Assembly: GCF_035582795.1 (NCBI RefSeq)
Contig: NC_134373.1
Location: 25,204,501 to 25,268,500, forward strand
Direction: 5' to 3'
DNA length: 64,000 nucleotides
From: Mycteria americana
Taxonomy: Eukaryota > Chordata > Aves > Ciconiiformes > Ciconiidae
This document shows positions 11,572 to 24,723 of this stretch, one piece after another (positions within the stretch are counted from its first letter, which is position 1; the number at the start of each line of letters is the position of its first letter). The translations under genes were made by a program, and so were the position numbers. The notes under the pieces were generated by a model. The model searched no databases. It saw only the letters and a list, made by a program, of their open reading frames with translations, and had not been told where the DNA came from.

Positions 11572-14437
11572 TGTCTTTTCCACAGAATATTGATGGTCAG
11601 GGACTACAAAATGAGGACTATTAGGTGGGCATCAGCTTGGATATAACTTGCCCTTGGAACTATGGATTCAACTCCTGGCATTGTTCAGTAAATCATTTGC
11701 CCAGTCTAGAAAAAAGTTATACAATTTAATTTTGGAATTTGGCTTAATGTTACAAAGCAGAGCTAGCAAGGGGAGAGAGCAGGTTCTATTTTGATTTAAA
11801 AAGAGTTATATTTTTCCTTCTACTTAAGAGGTGATAGACCCTGGTTTACTTTGTCTCCTTTTCTGCATTCCTCTTTTTCACCAACCACAGATGGGTAGAG
11901 CAGCATCTGCAACCTCAGTTTAGCTCCCCTTTCTTTTGGCAACAGTCTGTGTGGTTTTTCTTCAGAGCTAAGACAGCCTTGGGCTTGCTAAGGTGCTTTA
12001 TGGTGAGCTTCATATTATTGAGTTCGATGACATCTTAATGTTTTCTTTTAAATTCTTTGAATTGGTATTCTAGACTTGTCAAAACTAGGTAGTTCTTAAC
12101 CAAAAGGCTTTACTATCGCTCCCTGGCCCAAGCAGTGAGCCAGCATTTGAGACCTTGTATGATTGGTTGTTATATGAATGAGTTAATTAAGGGTTGAAAA
12201 TGTTTTGGGGTTCTTTGTTTTGTTTTCTGGTCAGGTAATACAAAGTCTTTTTTTCAGTGAATACCTTATGAATAAACAACAACAGACAGTTCTTTGCTAA
12301 CAATTTCTGTGTCTGACTTCTCAGTTACTTGTGCTTCCCAAAGTAGCTGCCTTGACTCCTTTCTAAGCTCTAGCACATGACTGTCCTGGCTTTGCTGGCC
12401 CTTTTTTTTCTCTTTTTAAAATTTGCAGCCACTCCAAAGAGGAGCCTTGGCTTACAGCATCACTGTTCATCAGATCTGTCTACAATCTAGTGACATTTGT
12501 TTCTATGATAGTTTCTGTCTCATTAAAATGCTTCTTCCAATTAGGATAATCAAGAACTACCTGACTCTAATTAGGTTTCTGTTTGCTTGCAGATCAAACA
12601 CAGGCTTGATGACTTTATGATTTCCAGTATAAGTATATCCTAAACATTTCTAGCACACAGAAATGCGCATAGATTCCATTTCCCCACAACTAACATAGAA
12701 TTTCTCTATTCCTCTTTGCTTTTTCTCTTTTTTTCTACTCTTGTAATTTAATATGCAACAGTAGATTGGTATAATCCCTGCGTTGTACCATACTCTGTCT
12801 TGGTGCTTGCTACATTCTCTGCTTTCTTTGCCTATGCCCAGTGTACCAATATTGATGATGATAACTTCTTCTCCTGGGCACACTGTGAAAGAAAGGTCAG
12901 GGGTTTATTCACAAGGGAATCAAAACATTCTGAACATTCTGTTCACTATTTGCCATTGACTTTTTGGCCCTCTAAAAAATAGACAGTTTTTACCAAGTTC
13001 CTCCATCATCACTATCATCTGACCTGCACCTTTGGTACTAGCAGGGAAACCTTCAGGCAGATGGCTTTCTGATTTGCTCAGGTCTTTTTCCCCTGTACCA
13101 GTGAAGCCTACTCAAAAGACTCCTCATCAAAATAGTGCTATAAATAAGTGTCCAAGATAGAATGATTGACTTCACAAGATAGGTGATAATGGTGTTATAA
13201 ATTTATTGTATGGTACGCTTGCCTGCTATGTCCAATCTCTTGCTGACTAATTAAGGTGCTTTTGAAAACATTTCCTTTACACTCATCAAGCCTCAGATTC
13301 ATCTGTTAAATATGAATTATACTGTAGAGAGAATCATACATGTCAATTTATAATTTCTCCTCAGTACAGCAATTCATCATATCATTTTATATTTTGACAT
13401 TTAGAGAACTTTTTTATTATTTGCAAATACCTTTCTATACACATTATAATACAGGCTCTTGCTGATTATTCATGACACACCCTTGCATACTGCTGCTTCT
13501 TCCGCTACCTACTCTTGAAGCCAAATCAGTTATTTAGAAGCCACAGGGATTGTGATATTAATTAAAATATTAAACAGTCTAGTTCTATAAAGTGTTTGAT
13601 CTTGTGGTCTTTCCCAGGTGAGTAATTCTTATTTATATGGTTAAGCTAAATGTAAAGAAAGGATACTACATTTACAAAGCTGTGAGCAATACACACGTGT
13701 ATATTTCTTTTAAAAGAGAAAAACACATGGATCACAAAACATATGGTATTCTTTCCTCATCTGTCATTCACTAGATTGTGCTTGTAATGTTAAAACTTTA
13801 TGTATCAGTTTTTCTTCAGCTTCAATGAACTAGGGATTTTTAAGGCCCTCTGTATTAGAATAGTCGTGAAGGATGTTTTACAACTACATTTGTGTGTTCT
13901 AACTCAGGGAACTCTGACATGTATCAGTATTTCAGAGGCTGAACATATTCTTATTTGAAGTTATACTGCTTCCATGAATTTTCCTTTGCTGAAGCTTCTG
14001 TCCAGCTGTAGCAATATCTATTTTTCAGGTGAAAAACTATTATCAGAAAAGTACTGTCGAGATTCGAGTTGTCTTTCTATATTATTTTATAACTGGAAAT
14101 AGGAAGAACCATTCACTGTACACTGCATTATGATAAACTCTGAATGAAACAGTTAATAGGCAATTTATTGGATTGGTCACAAATCTGAAAGTTTGTTGGG
14201 AAGGATAAGGAGAGTTTTCAGATTTGAATTTAGTAAATATGGCCAATAAAGTTTAGCTGTCGAAAATTCCTAACTGATACAATATAGAAATACCTAAGCT
14301 GTCTTTTAACAGTTTTTTTTAATATATATTTTTTTCCTCAGTCTAACACTGTGGTTTAGGGGCAGTGAGTATTCGAAAGGATGTTACTAGCATTGCAAAA
14401 GTACCTTTTTTCAGCACAAATAACACAGAGGGTGGGT
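11572..14437. other. unannotated sequence
   Basis: AT-rich sequence in which I recognise no gene or repeat family. Frames at 12423-12620 and 12800-12982 (+) are short and have no supporting context. Confidence 0.45.
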
Positions 14438-14657
14438 GACTACAGTGGGAAGTCAGATGTGTGGGTATATGCTGAAAGGAACTTCTGCAGGAAGAGGTGC
14501 GATAGAAAGAAAACCTATCATCCAAATGTATTTGCACAAAGGCAATAATTAATAGAGAAAGGTTCTATTACAAACCATGGATTTTCATAAGAAGCTGTCC
14601 TATTTCTTCAGAAATGGCATGTCTCTTAAGTACCTTTGTTTCTATACTTTGAATGGA
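14438..14657 (-). mobile_element. CR1-related fragment carrying a small internal inversion
   Basis: The reverse complement of this segment aligns with 11382-11571. CAAAGTATAGAAACAA is identical, and CATTTCTRAAGARATAGGA, TTTCTATC, CTTCCTGCA and CTGACTTCC occur in the same order. Inside it, AAACCATGGATTTTCATAAG (14572-14591) is on the plus strand. The counterpart at 11437-11456 is also on the plus strand and differs at one of 20 bases, although the flanks are inverted. I infer an old CR1 copy with a microinversion of about 20-30 bp. The flanking DNA is not recognisable CR1. Confidence 0.55.
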
Positions 14658-15066
14658 AAAAAAAGCTAACATCTTGAACACAAAAAAATTTAAAAAACCA
14701 AACAGAAAGAGCAAAAAGAACTGAGGTCCTGTACGATACAAGAAAGAAAAGGTTCCATGCCTGATAAAAGGACTGAAGAGAAAAAAATGGTATGTGGTTT
14801 GGTGGTGGCCAAGTTTCTTACGGTCAGGGTCCCTTTTTTCCCAGTGATGTGTTCAGGTCAGGCCAAAACAGCTACATTTCTTGGCAATTTCACTTGATAC
14901 AATAAAATGCTGCAGGATCTCCTCCCATTTCTCCCATAGCACACTTATTAGATTAGTCCAAACTCCTCTACTCAGATCTGGTAGATCTGGCATATGGGCT
15001 ACCAGCTGCCTATAAAACACTGGTTATCTTCGTTTTACAGTAGGAAGAAAACCTTTTTAGTTAAGC

Positions 15067-15074
<8 letters not shown>

Positions 15075-15103
<29 letters not shown>
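15075..15103. repeat. (TA)n microsatellite
   Basis: An uninterrupted run of about 14.5 TA units, likely length-polymorphic. Confidence 0.95.
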
Positions 15104-15105
<2 letters not shown>

Positions 15106-15258
15106 TATCAGCATGCCTATTTTTATTTGAGTTTCTCTATTATCTCTCAACATATTTAGATTTTAGATCATGAGTTTTGAATTGTTTTGAACTAAACAAA
15201 CAGGAATGTCTTTGCAGCAGTATGCTGCAGCTTAAGAAGATGTCATGTTCTAACCTAT

Positions 15259-15280
15259 GAGAGAGAGAGAGAGGGGGAGA
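15259..15280. repeat. (GA)n purine tract
   Basis: GA dinucleotides followed by a G-rich interruption, all purine on the plus strand. Confidence 0.85.
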
Positions 15281-16344
15281 ACATCATACCTATCCCATAG
15301 CATTCATCTGAGGCAACTAACTAAGGGATTTTTCTCAAACACTGAGTGAGGATGGGGTAAGTTCAGGAAAAGCTGGCTGACCAGAAGTATTGGAAGAAGC
15401 TGAGGAATACTGGTTACTACTACTATTTGCACAATGCTTTAAAGCCAGGTAACCATGAGAGATTTAAAATTCCAGCAAGGTTTTTGCTGTTTCTTGCTAA
15501 AGCTTCTTCTCTGACTTTTTCAGTGGTGACCGTCCATAGAGTCACTTAGAAGCCTGTTACCATTTCTAGAATGTATCTAACAGAATGGATAATATTAATA
15601 CATTGTCATTCTTCCAGAACTGCAGAAATCTATGTACAACTTACTGCAGATATAAAACTGTAAAGCTTTGTGTTCTTTGGTACTGTGATGCTATCATTTG
15701 TGCTATCGGATATAAAATTTTTAGTTACATTTCCCGTTCAGAGACTGTTTAATGTTTCAGAATGGCAGATGGGTGCTTTTTTAGCCTTACAATGAGAAGT
15801 CATAAGCAGCAGTACAACACTCACTAACAGGTTTCTGTATTTTTTTACTGAAATAACAACTATTGAAATATCAGTATCTATTCATTGGATTTGTTCATCT
15901 GCATCTCCACAGGCCATAGATGTCCTTGGCCTCTTTATTTTTTTTACCAGATGGCAGTCACAACTGCTTTTTTGTCCATTTGTTCCGTATTTATATATTT
16001 CAAACAGATTTTTAAATGGATCTCATGGCCTAGTGTGATCATTTAAAACATTTACATCAAAAACATTTTTGCCTCATGTTTTAAACAAATAGAAATAAAA
16101 CGTTCTTCCTTAGCTAATACATTCTTATACCTTTTTCTCTGTAATTCTGTGGGGTAGATTTTTCAGGAAATTATCCTCTGGATATCAGATCTTCAGAGAT
16201 ACATGGGCTGGAAATTAAGAACAGAACTGATCAAGTCAACTCTCAGGTTCATATTTTCTCTTCTAGGGGTGGGAATATTAACCAAGCAGACCTAGCCAAA
16301 AAGATGAGATATGATGAAGAAAAAGGATGCACCTCTGTAGCATT

Positions 16345-16665
16345 GTACTTACAATCACAGAGTAATTTAGGTTGGAAGAGGCCTCTGAAGATCATTTATC
16401 CCACACTCATGCTCAAAGCTGGGTCAACTTCAAAGTTAGATCCGGTTCCTGAGGAACTCATGCAGTTGAGTTTCAAAAATCTTTAAAAAAAGGCAATTCC
16501 ACAACTTCTCTGAGCAGCCTCTTCCAGTGATAAATCATTTCTCTAAACCTCCTAGCTATGCCCTTGCTACTACATCCTTCATCACCACAAATGCACGACT
16601 GCTGACTCATGTTCAACTTGCTCACCAGGACCCCAGGTCCTTTTCTGCATAGATGCTATCTAGCC
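16345..16665 (-). mobile_element. CR1 LINE 3' end with internal deletion
   Basis: The plus strand shows the reverse complement of a CR1 3' end: AATCACAGAGTAATTTAGGTTGGAAGAGGCC, then a block matching GCTCAAAGCTGGGTCAACTT and AACTTCTCTGAGCAGCCTC. From about 16590 it matches an ORF2 part further upstream in the element (CTGCTGACTCATGTTCAACTT ... CCAGGACCCCAGGTCC ... TGCATAGATGCTATC). In intact CR1 these two blocks are several hundred bases apart, so the centre has been lost. It resembles the D/H/F group of avian CR1 subfamilies, moderately diverged; the subfamily is a guess. Confidence 0.85.
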
Positions 16666-19600
16666 AGTTGGTCTCCTGTTCTTTCTCCCCTCCACTCCAA
16701 ACTTCTCCCTTCCTTTCCCCATAACATTCCACTCAGTTGTTTTTTGAGTTTTTCTGGTAAGGGACTGTCTGCTGGTTCTATAAATATAAACTTATCATGT
16801 ATGTCCTCTCTCTGCTATGAAACTTCCTCTTAAGCCTGTGGGGTTGTGAAGGACTGCAAGGCCTATGCATTTTGTTTTTCCTTGGTGAATCCTCCAAAAG
16901 CTGCTGATCTGAAAGAGCTCAACCACCTCCCTGAAGATGAAATGGGAGCCTTCATGTCCTCATGAAGAAATACATAAAAGTTCTGCACGTGTAAAAATAA
17001 TATTTAATTTGAGATATAAGAACTATTTCATTACATTCTAGAAGGGGTCCTTGGTTTCTTCTCTCACAATTCACTTTGAATGTATTTTGTATATGTAGCT
17101 TCTAAAAGATTCATCGTAGAAACTACATAGGAAATATAATCAGCATACCACTAAAACCTTCAAAATAGATTTACTTACGGATAGTAAAATGGGGACAGTG
17201 AAAACATTATAGGAATAAGAGAGTTCCACGTTGCAGTGGTAGAAAAGGAGCAGAAAGGCTACTGAACTAATTGCATAATAAGTTATTAAAAGAACTGCTA
17301 TGGTGACAGATGGAAATAAACACTGCTGCATGAATAATAATCATGTTTTTCCCTACCCAAAGATCAACTCTAGACATTCTGTCTGAATTAATTTTCCTTT
17401 AAATTAAGAGAAAAAAAACCTAAACAGAAAACAAAAGAATTAATGAAATCCCTGCATATGTCTCTTCTGTAATATGCTGTATTAACTTTCCCTCAAAAAT
17501 GGAGGCTATCCTTGTGTACAAAACATTTAGAAATGTACATGTATATGGCATAAAAAGCAGAGAGAAGTAACATACCTCATTACATCAGTAAGAATTTGAA
17601 GAATAATTGCAGCTAAAAAAAAAAAAACCCCAAGCAAAGAACCTCCCCAAAACCTGTCAAAAAATGGATTCCTCACACGAAATTAATTACATGAAACAGA
17701 AGTACATTCTGCATAGAAATTATGGTCATATGAAAATAGAAGCCACATACTGATGCCTTTATGTATACTAGTACTCCCCCTCTGTCTGTATAAATAAACA
17801 ACCCTCACTTTCTTATTATCTTCCTCTCTTCACAATTTCTTCAAATCAAATTAAGATTTTCAGGACAGCCAGTATTGTTTTCTGTGTATTTGTACAGTAT
17901 GTGATCTCTCAAAGTCTGAGACCTCTAGTGTGCTGTCATAACAGAAATAAGAACTGAAGTAGTAATCATGCTAACAAAGTAGGGGGGTAATTCTGTAATT
18001 TTTACATAAGTGTAATTCACATTGATTCTGAAGTAAGTTCTGCCAAAAAGTGATGAATACAGGATTAGGCGGGTGGTACTTCAAATCTTATCTGTGTCAG
18101 CTCTTTTGTTTTCCAGCTGCCAAGGTTTATGTGTTGCTTAATTTGAAGTAGGAACTTTTATATTTTCCATTTTGTAAAGCACTAAACATATTCTTTGGCC
18201 TAAAGAAACAATGAGTTCTAAAATAGAAACGTCCCTCAGACTTTGGCTATCAGAGACATGCACTGATCTTGTTTCTATTGCTAGATGGTTCAACTCTGAT
18301 TTGTTGTATTGTTATGTCTTTAAGCCTGTGAGGTTAAACACCTGAAACTATTTTAGTTTCTGAATCGAGCAAAGCTAGTCCTATTGCAAAAAGCAGGTAT
18401 TTCATGTACCCAGAGGTCTGAAACAATTCTATGTCTTTGCTAAGTAATTAGCATGATTTTTGCTAAGTGCAGCATATGGTAGGCATACTTGTAAACATAC
18501 CCTAAGATGCCCTTTTTATTGCTGAGTTCTGAACTGAGCTGCAATTTCATATAGATATATTATTTTTATATGATAGCCATTTCAGTGACATTCATATTTT
18601 AACATTACCTATGACAATACCAATGATTAGAATTTGCTCTGAAAATTTTGTCACAGGCATTCAGTTATACCTCACGTTCAGCTGTAGGTGTGTACTCAGA
18701 CAAGCTCAAGTTGGGCAAAACAGTTTTCTGAAAGTGCAACCAATACAAAGGCTTCCCCGATCAGTCTGTCATGGGATAAAGATTCACACGGCCTCCACTT
18801 TCAGTGTCAGTATAGCAAGTGAGCAAGGGTCTTTTCAGAGGTATGGCTGAGGAACAGTCACGTATTAGAAATCAAGGTGAGAATACCCCTGGGGACAGAG
18901 TAAATGAGAACTCAATCCAGTATGTGTAACTGAACCTCAGGAGAAATTTAGCACTGTGCTGAATGCCAGCTGGAACCTGGGCACTAAACTGTGAGAATTA
19001 GGTATTGAATAGATATAAGTTGCATATTCATCTTGCACAAGTCTTCCTCTCTAATGCAAGTTTCATTCAGAAAACAGCATGGAAGTCTCACACTGCTTTT
19101 ATGCATTGCAAGGTTCAAATGTTGAGTTTGTTACTCAGTAGCTCTTACTTCAGCGAGCTTTTTGGAAGAAAAAAACAAGCTGTCTTCAACAAGATTCAGT
19201 TAGGTAGTCCAACAGAGTTTTGTGGGTAATTTTTATAGTTAGACATGCTACAGATGTAATTTTGAGAAACCAAGAGCTTAAATAGTCATACTGTCACCAC
19301 AGGCTATAAATAAACTCTTTTTTTAGAATAGGAAAAGTCTTCATTGCTATCCAGCACCAGGATTAACTTTCCATGTGACCCTGTAAAAATTCTTTTTTCG
19401 TCCTCATCTTCCCCTTCTCCTGTTTTTCCTTTGGCCAATGTTTTATGCTTAAGCTCTCAATTTAATTTAGATAGATAATTCTTCAGTACCAAATAATTCA
19501 CTCTACTGCAATGTTCCTTACACATCTACAGCACATACAAATGATGAATAATACCATCATCTTTCAGTGAACAGCAGACTTCTAATTTGTATACACAGTA

Positions 19601-20884
19601 CAAATCAGCATTTATCTAGACTTTATATTAAAATCGAAGGGGAAAAATAGACTTTTAAATAGGTACTTTACAAAGTAAAGAGAGAAACCTCCTGCACCTG
19701 CAATAGCTCTAGAACATAAAATGTTCTGGCTTGGCTCCAGCTACTGTGAGCAAATCCTTGACTATAGCTTTGAATGGTGGGAGATCAGTATACTTCAGAA
19801 GAATTGATTTATCTTTTCCCCCACTTTGGAGAATCCAAAACGACAATCTCCCTTCAAAACGTAATTTAAGAAACACATATATTTCAGAGGTAGTTCAGAT
19901 GAGCTTCAGACAGATAGAAGCTCAAGAGAAGGTTGAACTCTAATTAATTAATCAATTTGTTGGGGTTATTTTGTTTGTTTTATTTTATTTGTCTGTGAGA
20001 GGAAACTCCAGGGAGGAAAAATCCCAGCAGATCAGATCAGCTTGGTGACCACCACGTTCTCTGTTAAAAAATTATAATCCCTTGACATCATGCAGACACC
20101 CTTGACACCTACCCATTTTAGGATTGCCCCACATTTAGTAACACTGCTTGTTTCTGCAGTACATAAAGCCTCCCATTGCTATTTTCTGCACAATACAAAA
20201 TTGCATATCTGTAAAGGCACCATGACTTGAATGATCCATTCGTAATTAAAGTAGAACTATAATGCATTTTCCCCACCTCCCACATACCTATTTTTACCAC
20301 TTGCCTTGTTCTGACTCACAGAAGATGTGAAGGGAAGTGCTGAGGCCTTGCCTAACACAGTGTCCCCGGAAACCCCTGCCCTCCCACTTGGTTTGCCTCT
20401 GCACAGAAGTGTTGTGCGAGCAAGCTACTGCCATCGCATGCTGCGTACCGGAGTGTGTCTTTGCCCAGGATCTAGCTCCTAACAGCAATATTGAGTCCTC
20501 AGGACTTGATACCTTACTACATATCTACTAGCTAGCTCAATTCTCAGAGAGCTCTAATAACTGGAAGTTGAGGGAAACTGTTTTTACCGTACACAGATCC
20601 CACAATGACAATCACAATAGCTGGGACACTCTACACTTGGAAAGCAAAATAATGAAGAAGGGGACAGCACACTTACATAAGTAAAAGTTCCAAAGGAGAA
20701 AGGTTGTCTAAAAATCTGTGTGTCTTTACATATTAGGTGTTTCCCTCCCACACCATGTTAGAAGCTTAGATAATCAAAGTTCCTAAATTCCAAAGTTCCT
20801 CAAAGAAACCTTCCTTTCTCCCACTCCTTACCTCTCCCCAAGAACTTATGCTCTATTTCTGTGTTTTACTATGTGCAAACACTG
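16666..20884. other. unannotated sequence
   Basis: No supported gene. The start (16666-16760) is pyrimidine-rich and may be decayed CR1. An A-run lies at 17617-17628. The GC-richer stretch at about 20330-20480 holds short open frames on both strands (20337-20531 +, 20294-20488 -), which shadow each other and lack support. Confidence 0.45.
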
Positions 20885-20985
20885 GAAAAAGAAGCAGTCC
20901 TGCAGATTAGGGACCTGAGTGCAGGTCTCCCATCTCCCAGAGAAGTGCTCTTATCACTATTCTCAAGTCAGGTTCTCGCTTGTAA
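20885..20985 (+). mobile_element. possible old SINE tail (MIR/core-SINE-like)
   Basis: The order GCAGGTCTCCCATCTCCCAG, then GTGCTCTTATCACTAT, resembles the conserved 3' part of MIR-type SINEs, where a 'caggtct-ctccc' block precedes 'gtgctctaaccacta'. The tRNA-derived head is not recognisable. A chance resemblance or another family with the same tail is possible. Confidence 0.3.
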
Positions 20986-21461
20986 GTTTCTTTACTGGCT
21001 CCTAGAAACTTGTATTCAGCAGGACTAATGCAGTAGCTCAAGCCTCTGTGCTCAAACCTCACAGCTATTCAGTGGAAATGAAATTGGTCTGAAGAAATAC
21101 TCCTGGAGGGGAAGACCCACCATCTTGGGCCATTTCTGATTTCTCTTCAGCCCTGATCCTGGAATCCAGGCTCTGACCTTCTCATCTTTTAGCCTTGATT
21201 CCTGCTGGTGGTCATCCTGCCTAGATCTATTCCATTTCTGCCTGCTCCTCACCTTAGACTCTTCTGGTTGACTTGACTGACTTCTGTGTATCTTTTTGCT
21301 TTTTCCATTTGGATCAATGAATGTGGACTCTCTAGCACCCAAACTGGGCCTTGTATCTCTCCTTATATTTCTCTTTGTTTTGAACTGCTACTTCCCTTGT
21401 TCTCTCCAGTTCTTAGCTTTGATTCACCCTAAGTGTTGTGTGTGGTTTGTGTCTGCACATC

Positions 21462-21550
21462 TGCCGTGGTTTAACCCCAGCCGGCAACTAAGCCCCACAC
21501 AGCCACTCGCTCACTTGTACCTGAGCAAGTTACCAAGGGAGAGAAAAGCT
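21462..21550 (-). mobile_element. stub of an avian retroviral LTR (3' end only)
   Basis: The plus strand starts TGCCGTGGTTTAACCCCAGC and continues through CCCCACACAGCCACTCGCTC. This is the reverse complement of the 3' end (U5) of the same LTR group as the solo LTR at 60.5 kb, and the two copies align over about 54 bases (21462-21515). Beyond that, only a short GGGAGAGAA block still fits. The rest of the LTR is absent, and no primer-binding site or retroviral gene follows on the minus strand. Confidence 0.65.
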
Positions 21551-24500
21551 GTAATACTAAGCTGCTGCTGTACGATGTACCTTCTAGTATGACTTCATTG
21601 AGCACAGGGTCCTGCTAAGTAGCACAAACTCTTCTGTAGTTTAGTGAGGTACCACAGCTTCTCTAGAAAGATTAGAAATTAAGGGATCATAGACGAGGTG
21701 GGTCACTTACATCTGGTACATTTGGTAGCAGAGCAGGGGAGTTCTACGAATGAGTGCTACGCAAGGCTAGATGGAGTGGGATGTGACCAGCTCTCTGAAT
21801 CTCTCTCTCTTTGGGCAAATCTATAGCTCTCATTAAGTTCTTTATTTTGTGAAGCCTCTACACTGGAGAGACCAAAATCATTATTTTCTTCAAATATATG
21901 GGGCTGACAGTACTGGCCTAATAATCACTTCCCCAAAACCTTCCCGTATATGATCTATTTCTAGCTGCTTATAATTTTTCATAGTCTTAACTGTTAGTGA
22001 TTTAACTATTAGTCACTTAACTAGTGAGCATGTATCCTAGATTTCCACAACTGTTCAGAAAAAAATTCCAAACAGTAGTAATTTCTTAGAATAAATCAAG
22101 GGGAAAAGTACATCATTTTCTCCTTCTAAATTGAATGGAATAACCTTTATTTGAGATGCTGAAATGAACCGTGAATTAAGGCAAGGACTGAGAATTTGAC
22201 TGAAACTATACTTTTTGACATAGATAAGCTTTTGTCATCCCTCTGAAAATCCTCCTCATTCTGGTTTAGTTGTAAGCCCTTGAAGCGTTCTGTCAGGTTT
22301 AAATATTTGAATACATCTTAATCTAGAAATAAATTTTTTAAATCTAGAAATCAACTAAATCTGTACTGATTCTGGCATCATGTCTCTTTGTGATGACCAG
22401 ACTACCATCCACACAAAATGGCTATTTATGTTGCAAGCCAGTACACTCTGGACTGAGAAGAGCACACTTTCTTTGTACTGACTGCAGCCAGCTTCCTTTT
22501 ATGATGTTTTCGGTTCAGATAGAACACCTACTGTCCTCATGAAAAACAGGGGAGAAAATACTGGATGAAAAATTGAATGAAAAAGGAAGCAACAACTGGA
22601 GTAAGCGGGAGAATTGTGGACTGGAAAAGGAAATGTAATGAGATTAGAAGAAAAGGAAAGCTGAGAGTAGGAGATGGGGTGGGAAGTGGTCCACAGAAAA
22701 GTTGTACATCTAACTCTGTGTTTCTTACTTAATGGACTTAATGTTCTGTCAAAATTTTTAATCACAAATCACATGATTTTGTTCTTTGCATTTATTTGAG
22801 GGGTGAAAGTAACAGTGCTTCCTCTTTCTTGATATGCTGTACATGGGTATTAGTCACATTCTGTATGAAGTGTTGAAGAGAAGTTCAGAGCTTACTGATT
22901 AAATTAAATGCAAGTTGCTGTCTTGTTGTGGTTATTAGTATCATTTGTTCCTTGAAATTTTTGAGATTGCTGAGGCTCGAGTAAAGACTTTGCTTCTCTG
23001 GCATATCAAAGAAGTTGGACTGAAATGCTGTTCCAACATACAGGATTTAAATTCTAATTATTAGCGGACATCTAATTTGTATATATTAAAATATAAATTT
23101 TAAAAATTAAATATTTAAAAAAATGTAATTTGCTTATATCTGCCAGGACTTCATGTCCCAGGTGCTTCCCCCAAGAATAAATGATGCAAAAGCTTTACCT
23201 ACAGTAAGCTGCAAAGGCAAATGTAATCAAGTTTGCATGTGTTACTGCCCTTTAGAGCCTAAAAGCCTGAAAGTTTCTTTTTTATTAAGAACATCAGTCT
23301 TGTCTTCCCCCAAGGACTTGTTAGGAATTGGAGAACTGGCGAAATGTTGATATCACAGGATAGTGACACTGGAACAATTAAATGAAGGAATTTTTAGTTG
23401 CAACGTGTACTTTTTGGCCAGAGGGAGAGGATGTAACTTGAACAGTGTAGGGAGTAAGCAAATTTTGTAAGAAGTCCTCCAGCAAAATCAAAGATCAGGA
23501 AGTAGAAACACAAGGATATGTTTTTCTCAACTTTTTGTCTTTGACACACACAAAAAGAAAAACAGAAAAAAAGCAATTTAAAATGCAGATTATAGTTAAA
23601 GAATACAGCTTTTTGTTCTTGTTTTGTATATTAACAGCCTTCTAAGCTTTGGCAAGAGTCATCCTGAGATTTGAAGTCAGGTTTTAGCAGAAAAAATAAA
23701 TAAATCCAAAAGATCCCCAAGCACCTAATCTTTCAAAGCAATATGAGGGATATAGCTGTAATGTCTCAATATTTTAAAATTGCTTCCCTCTGAGGTGGTT
23801 CAAATCCATGACTTTCAAGCGGACACAGGAAAGTACAGAGTGCCTCTCTCTTAATTCCCTTCAATTTTGAGGTCTAGTTGCCCAGCTTTATCAATGTAAA
23901 GCCCAAAAGGCAAAGAGAATTTACTACATATACTGAAAAAATTATCAGCACAGAGCCCATCTCTTCGTTTGCCAACAGATTGACCTGAATTTTGCAGAGC
24001 TGTCCTATGTGCCTCTGGAATTCAACAAAAATAACTGCAATTAATATTTCTTCTGCCATATGCCATTTTACAGTAGAAGAATATTTTATTATTACCTTGT
24101 TTAAAATTAGGTTTTTAAACTGATGATCTTTTAGCAAATAAAAACATTTTTCATGGCTGGCAGGAGGTGCATAAAGAAATGTATGAAGACCAGTTGCATT
24201 CAATTTTAAGACTTGGTAACTGAGATAATTATGCAGAACTAATTAATTCAAAATCTGTTTATCAACAGTAGTCTGTAGCTCCAGCATTTAATCCCAGAGG
24301 CATTAACAAAGGCTTATCACCTGCTTTTTTGTTGCGTTTTATCTCAAAGGCAAATCAATAGGCAGAGTATGGAAAAAATGCCATTCCCACAACTAACAGT
24401 TTACAGAACTTGCAAGAACTTTTAATATCTGTTACCAATTAGTTTTCCTGACTTAAACTAAAATAAATTCTAAATGAAAATGGGATGTGTTAAAACATCA

Positions 24501-24723
24501 GCATTTCTACTTCTAATACATAGAAAAGCTATGTGAAAAGGAAATTTGAAATACAAAGAAATATTTAAAGAATGTAAATAATTGTTTAAGTATTAGGCTA
24601 TTATTCCTGGCAAAATATTCACTGTGCAGTACTTGTACAGTGTTGTGGATGGCTTCAATCTGCCTGTTGGAGAACTGTGCTGATGCTATTGTTTTTATTA
24701 CTCTGTCATTTCTGCTTCACATT
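21551..24723. other. unannotated sequence
   Basis: AT-rich sequence without recognisable genes or repeats. 23041-23130 is nearly pure A/T. 23153-23350 (+) is a 65-codon frame without other support. Confidence 0.45.

Noticed and set aside
11635..11680. Possible MIR core (ACTTGCCCTTGGAACTATGG)
   Set aside because: Only scattered matches to the MIR core, in a composition where they can arise by chance.
21052..21342. Minus-strand frame starting MGAREST, lying just past the LTR stub, suggesting a gag start
   Set aside because: No primer-binding site follows the LTR end, the peptide shows no gag motif, and the LTR stub is only a fragment. A chance resemblance of the first residues.
23793..23812. 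GGTTCAAATCC, resembling a tRNA B box
   Set aside because: The flanking bases do not form a T stem, and no acceptor stem or A box is found upstream.
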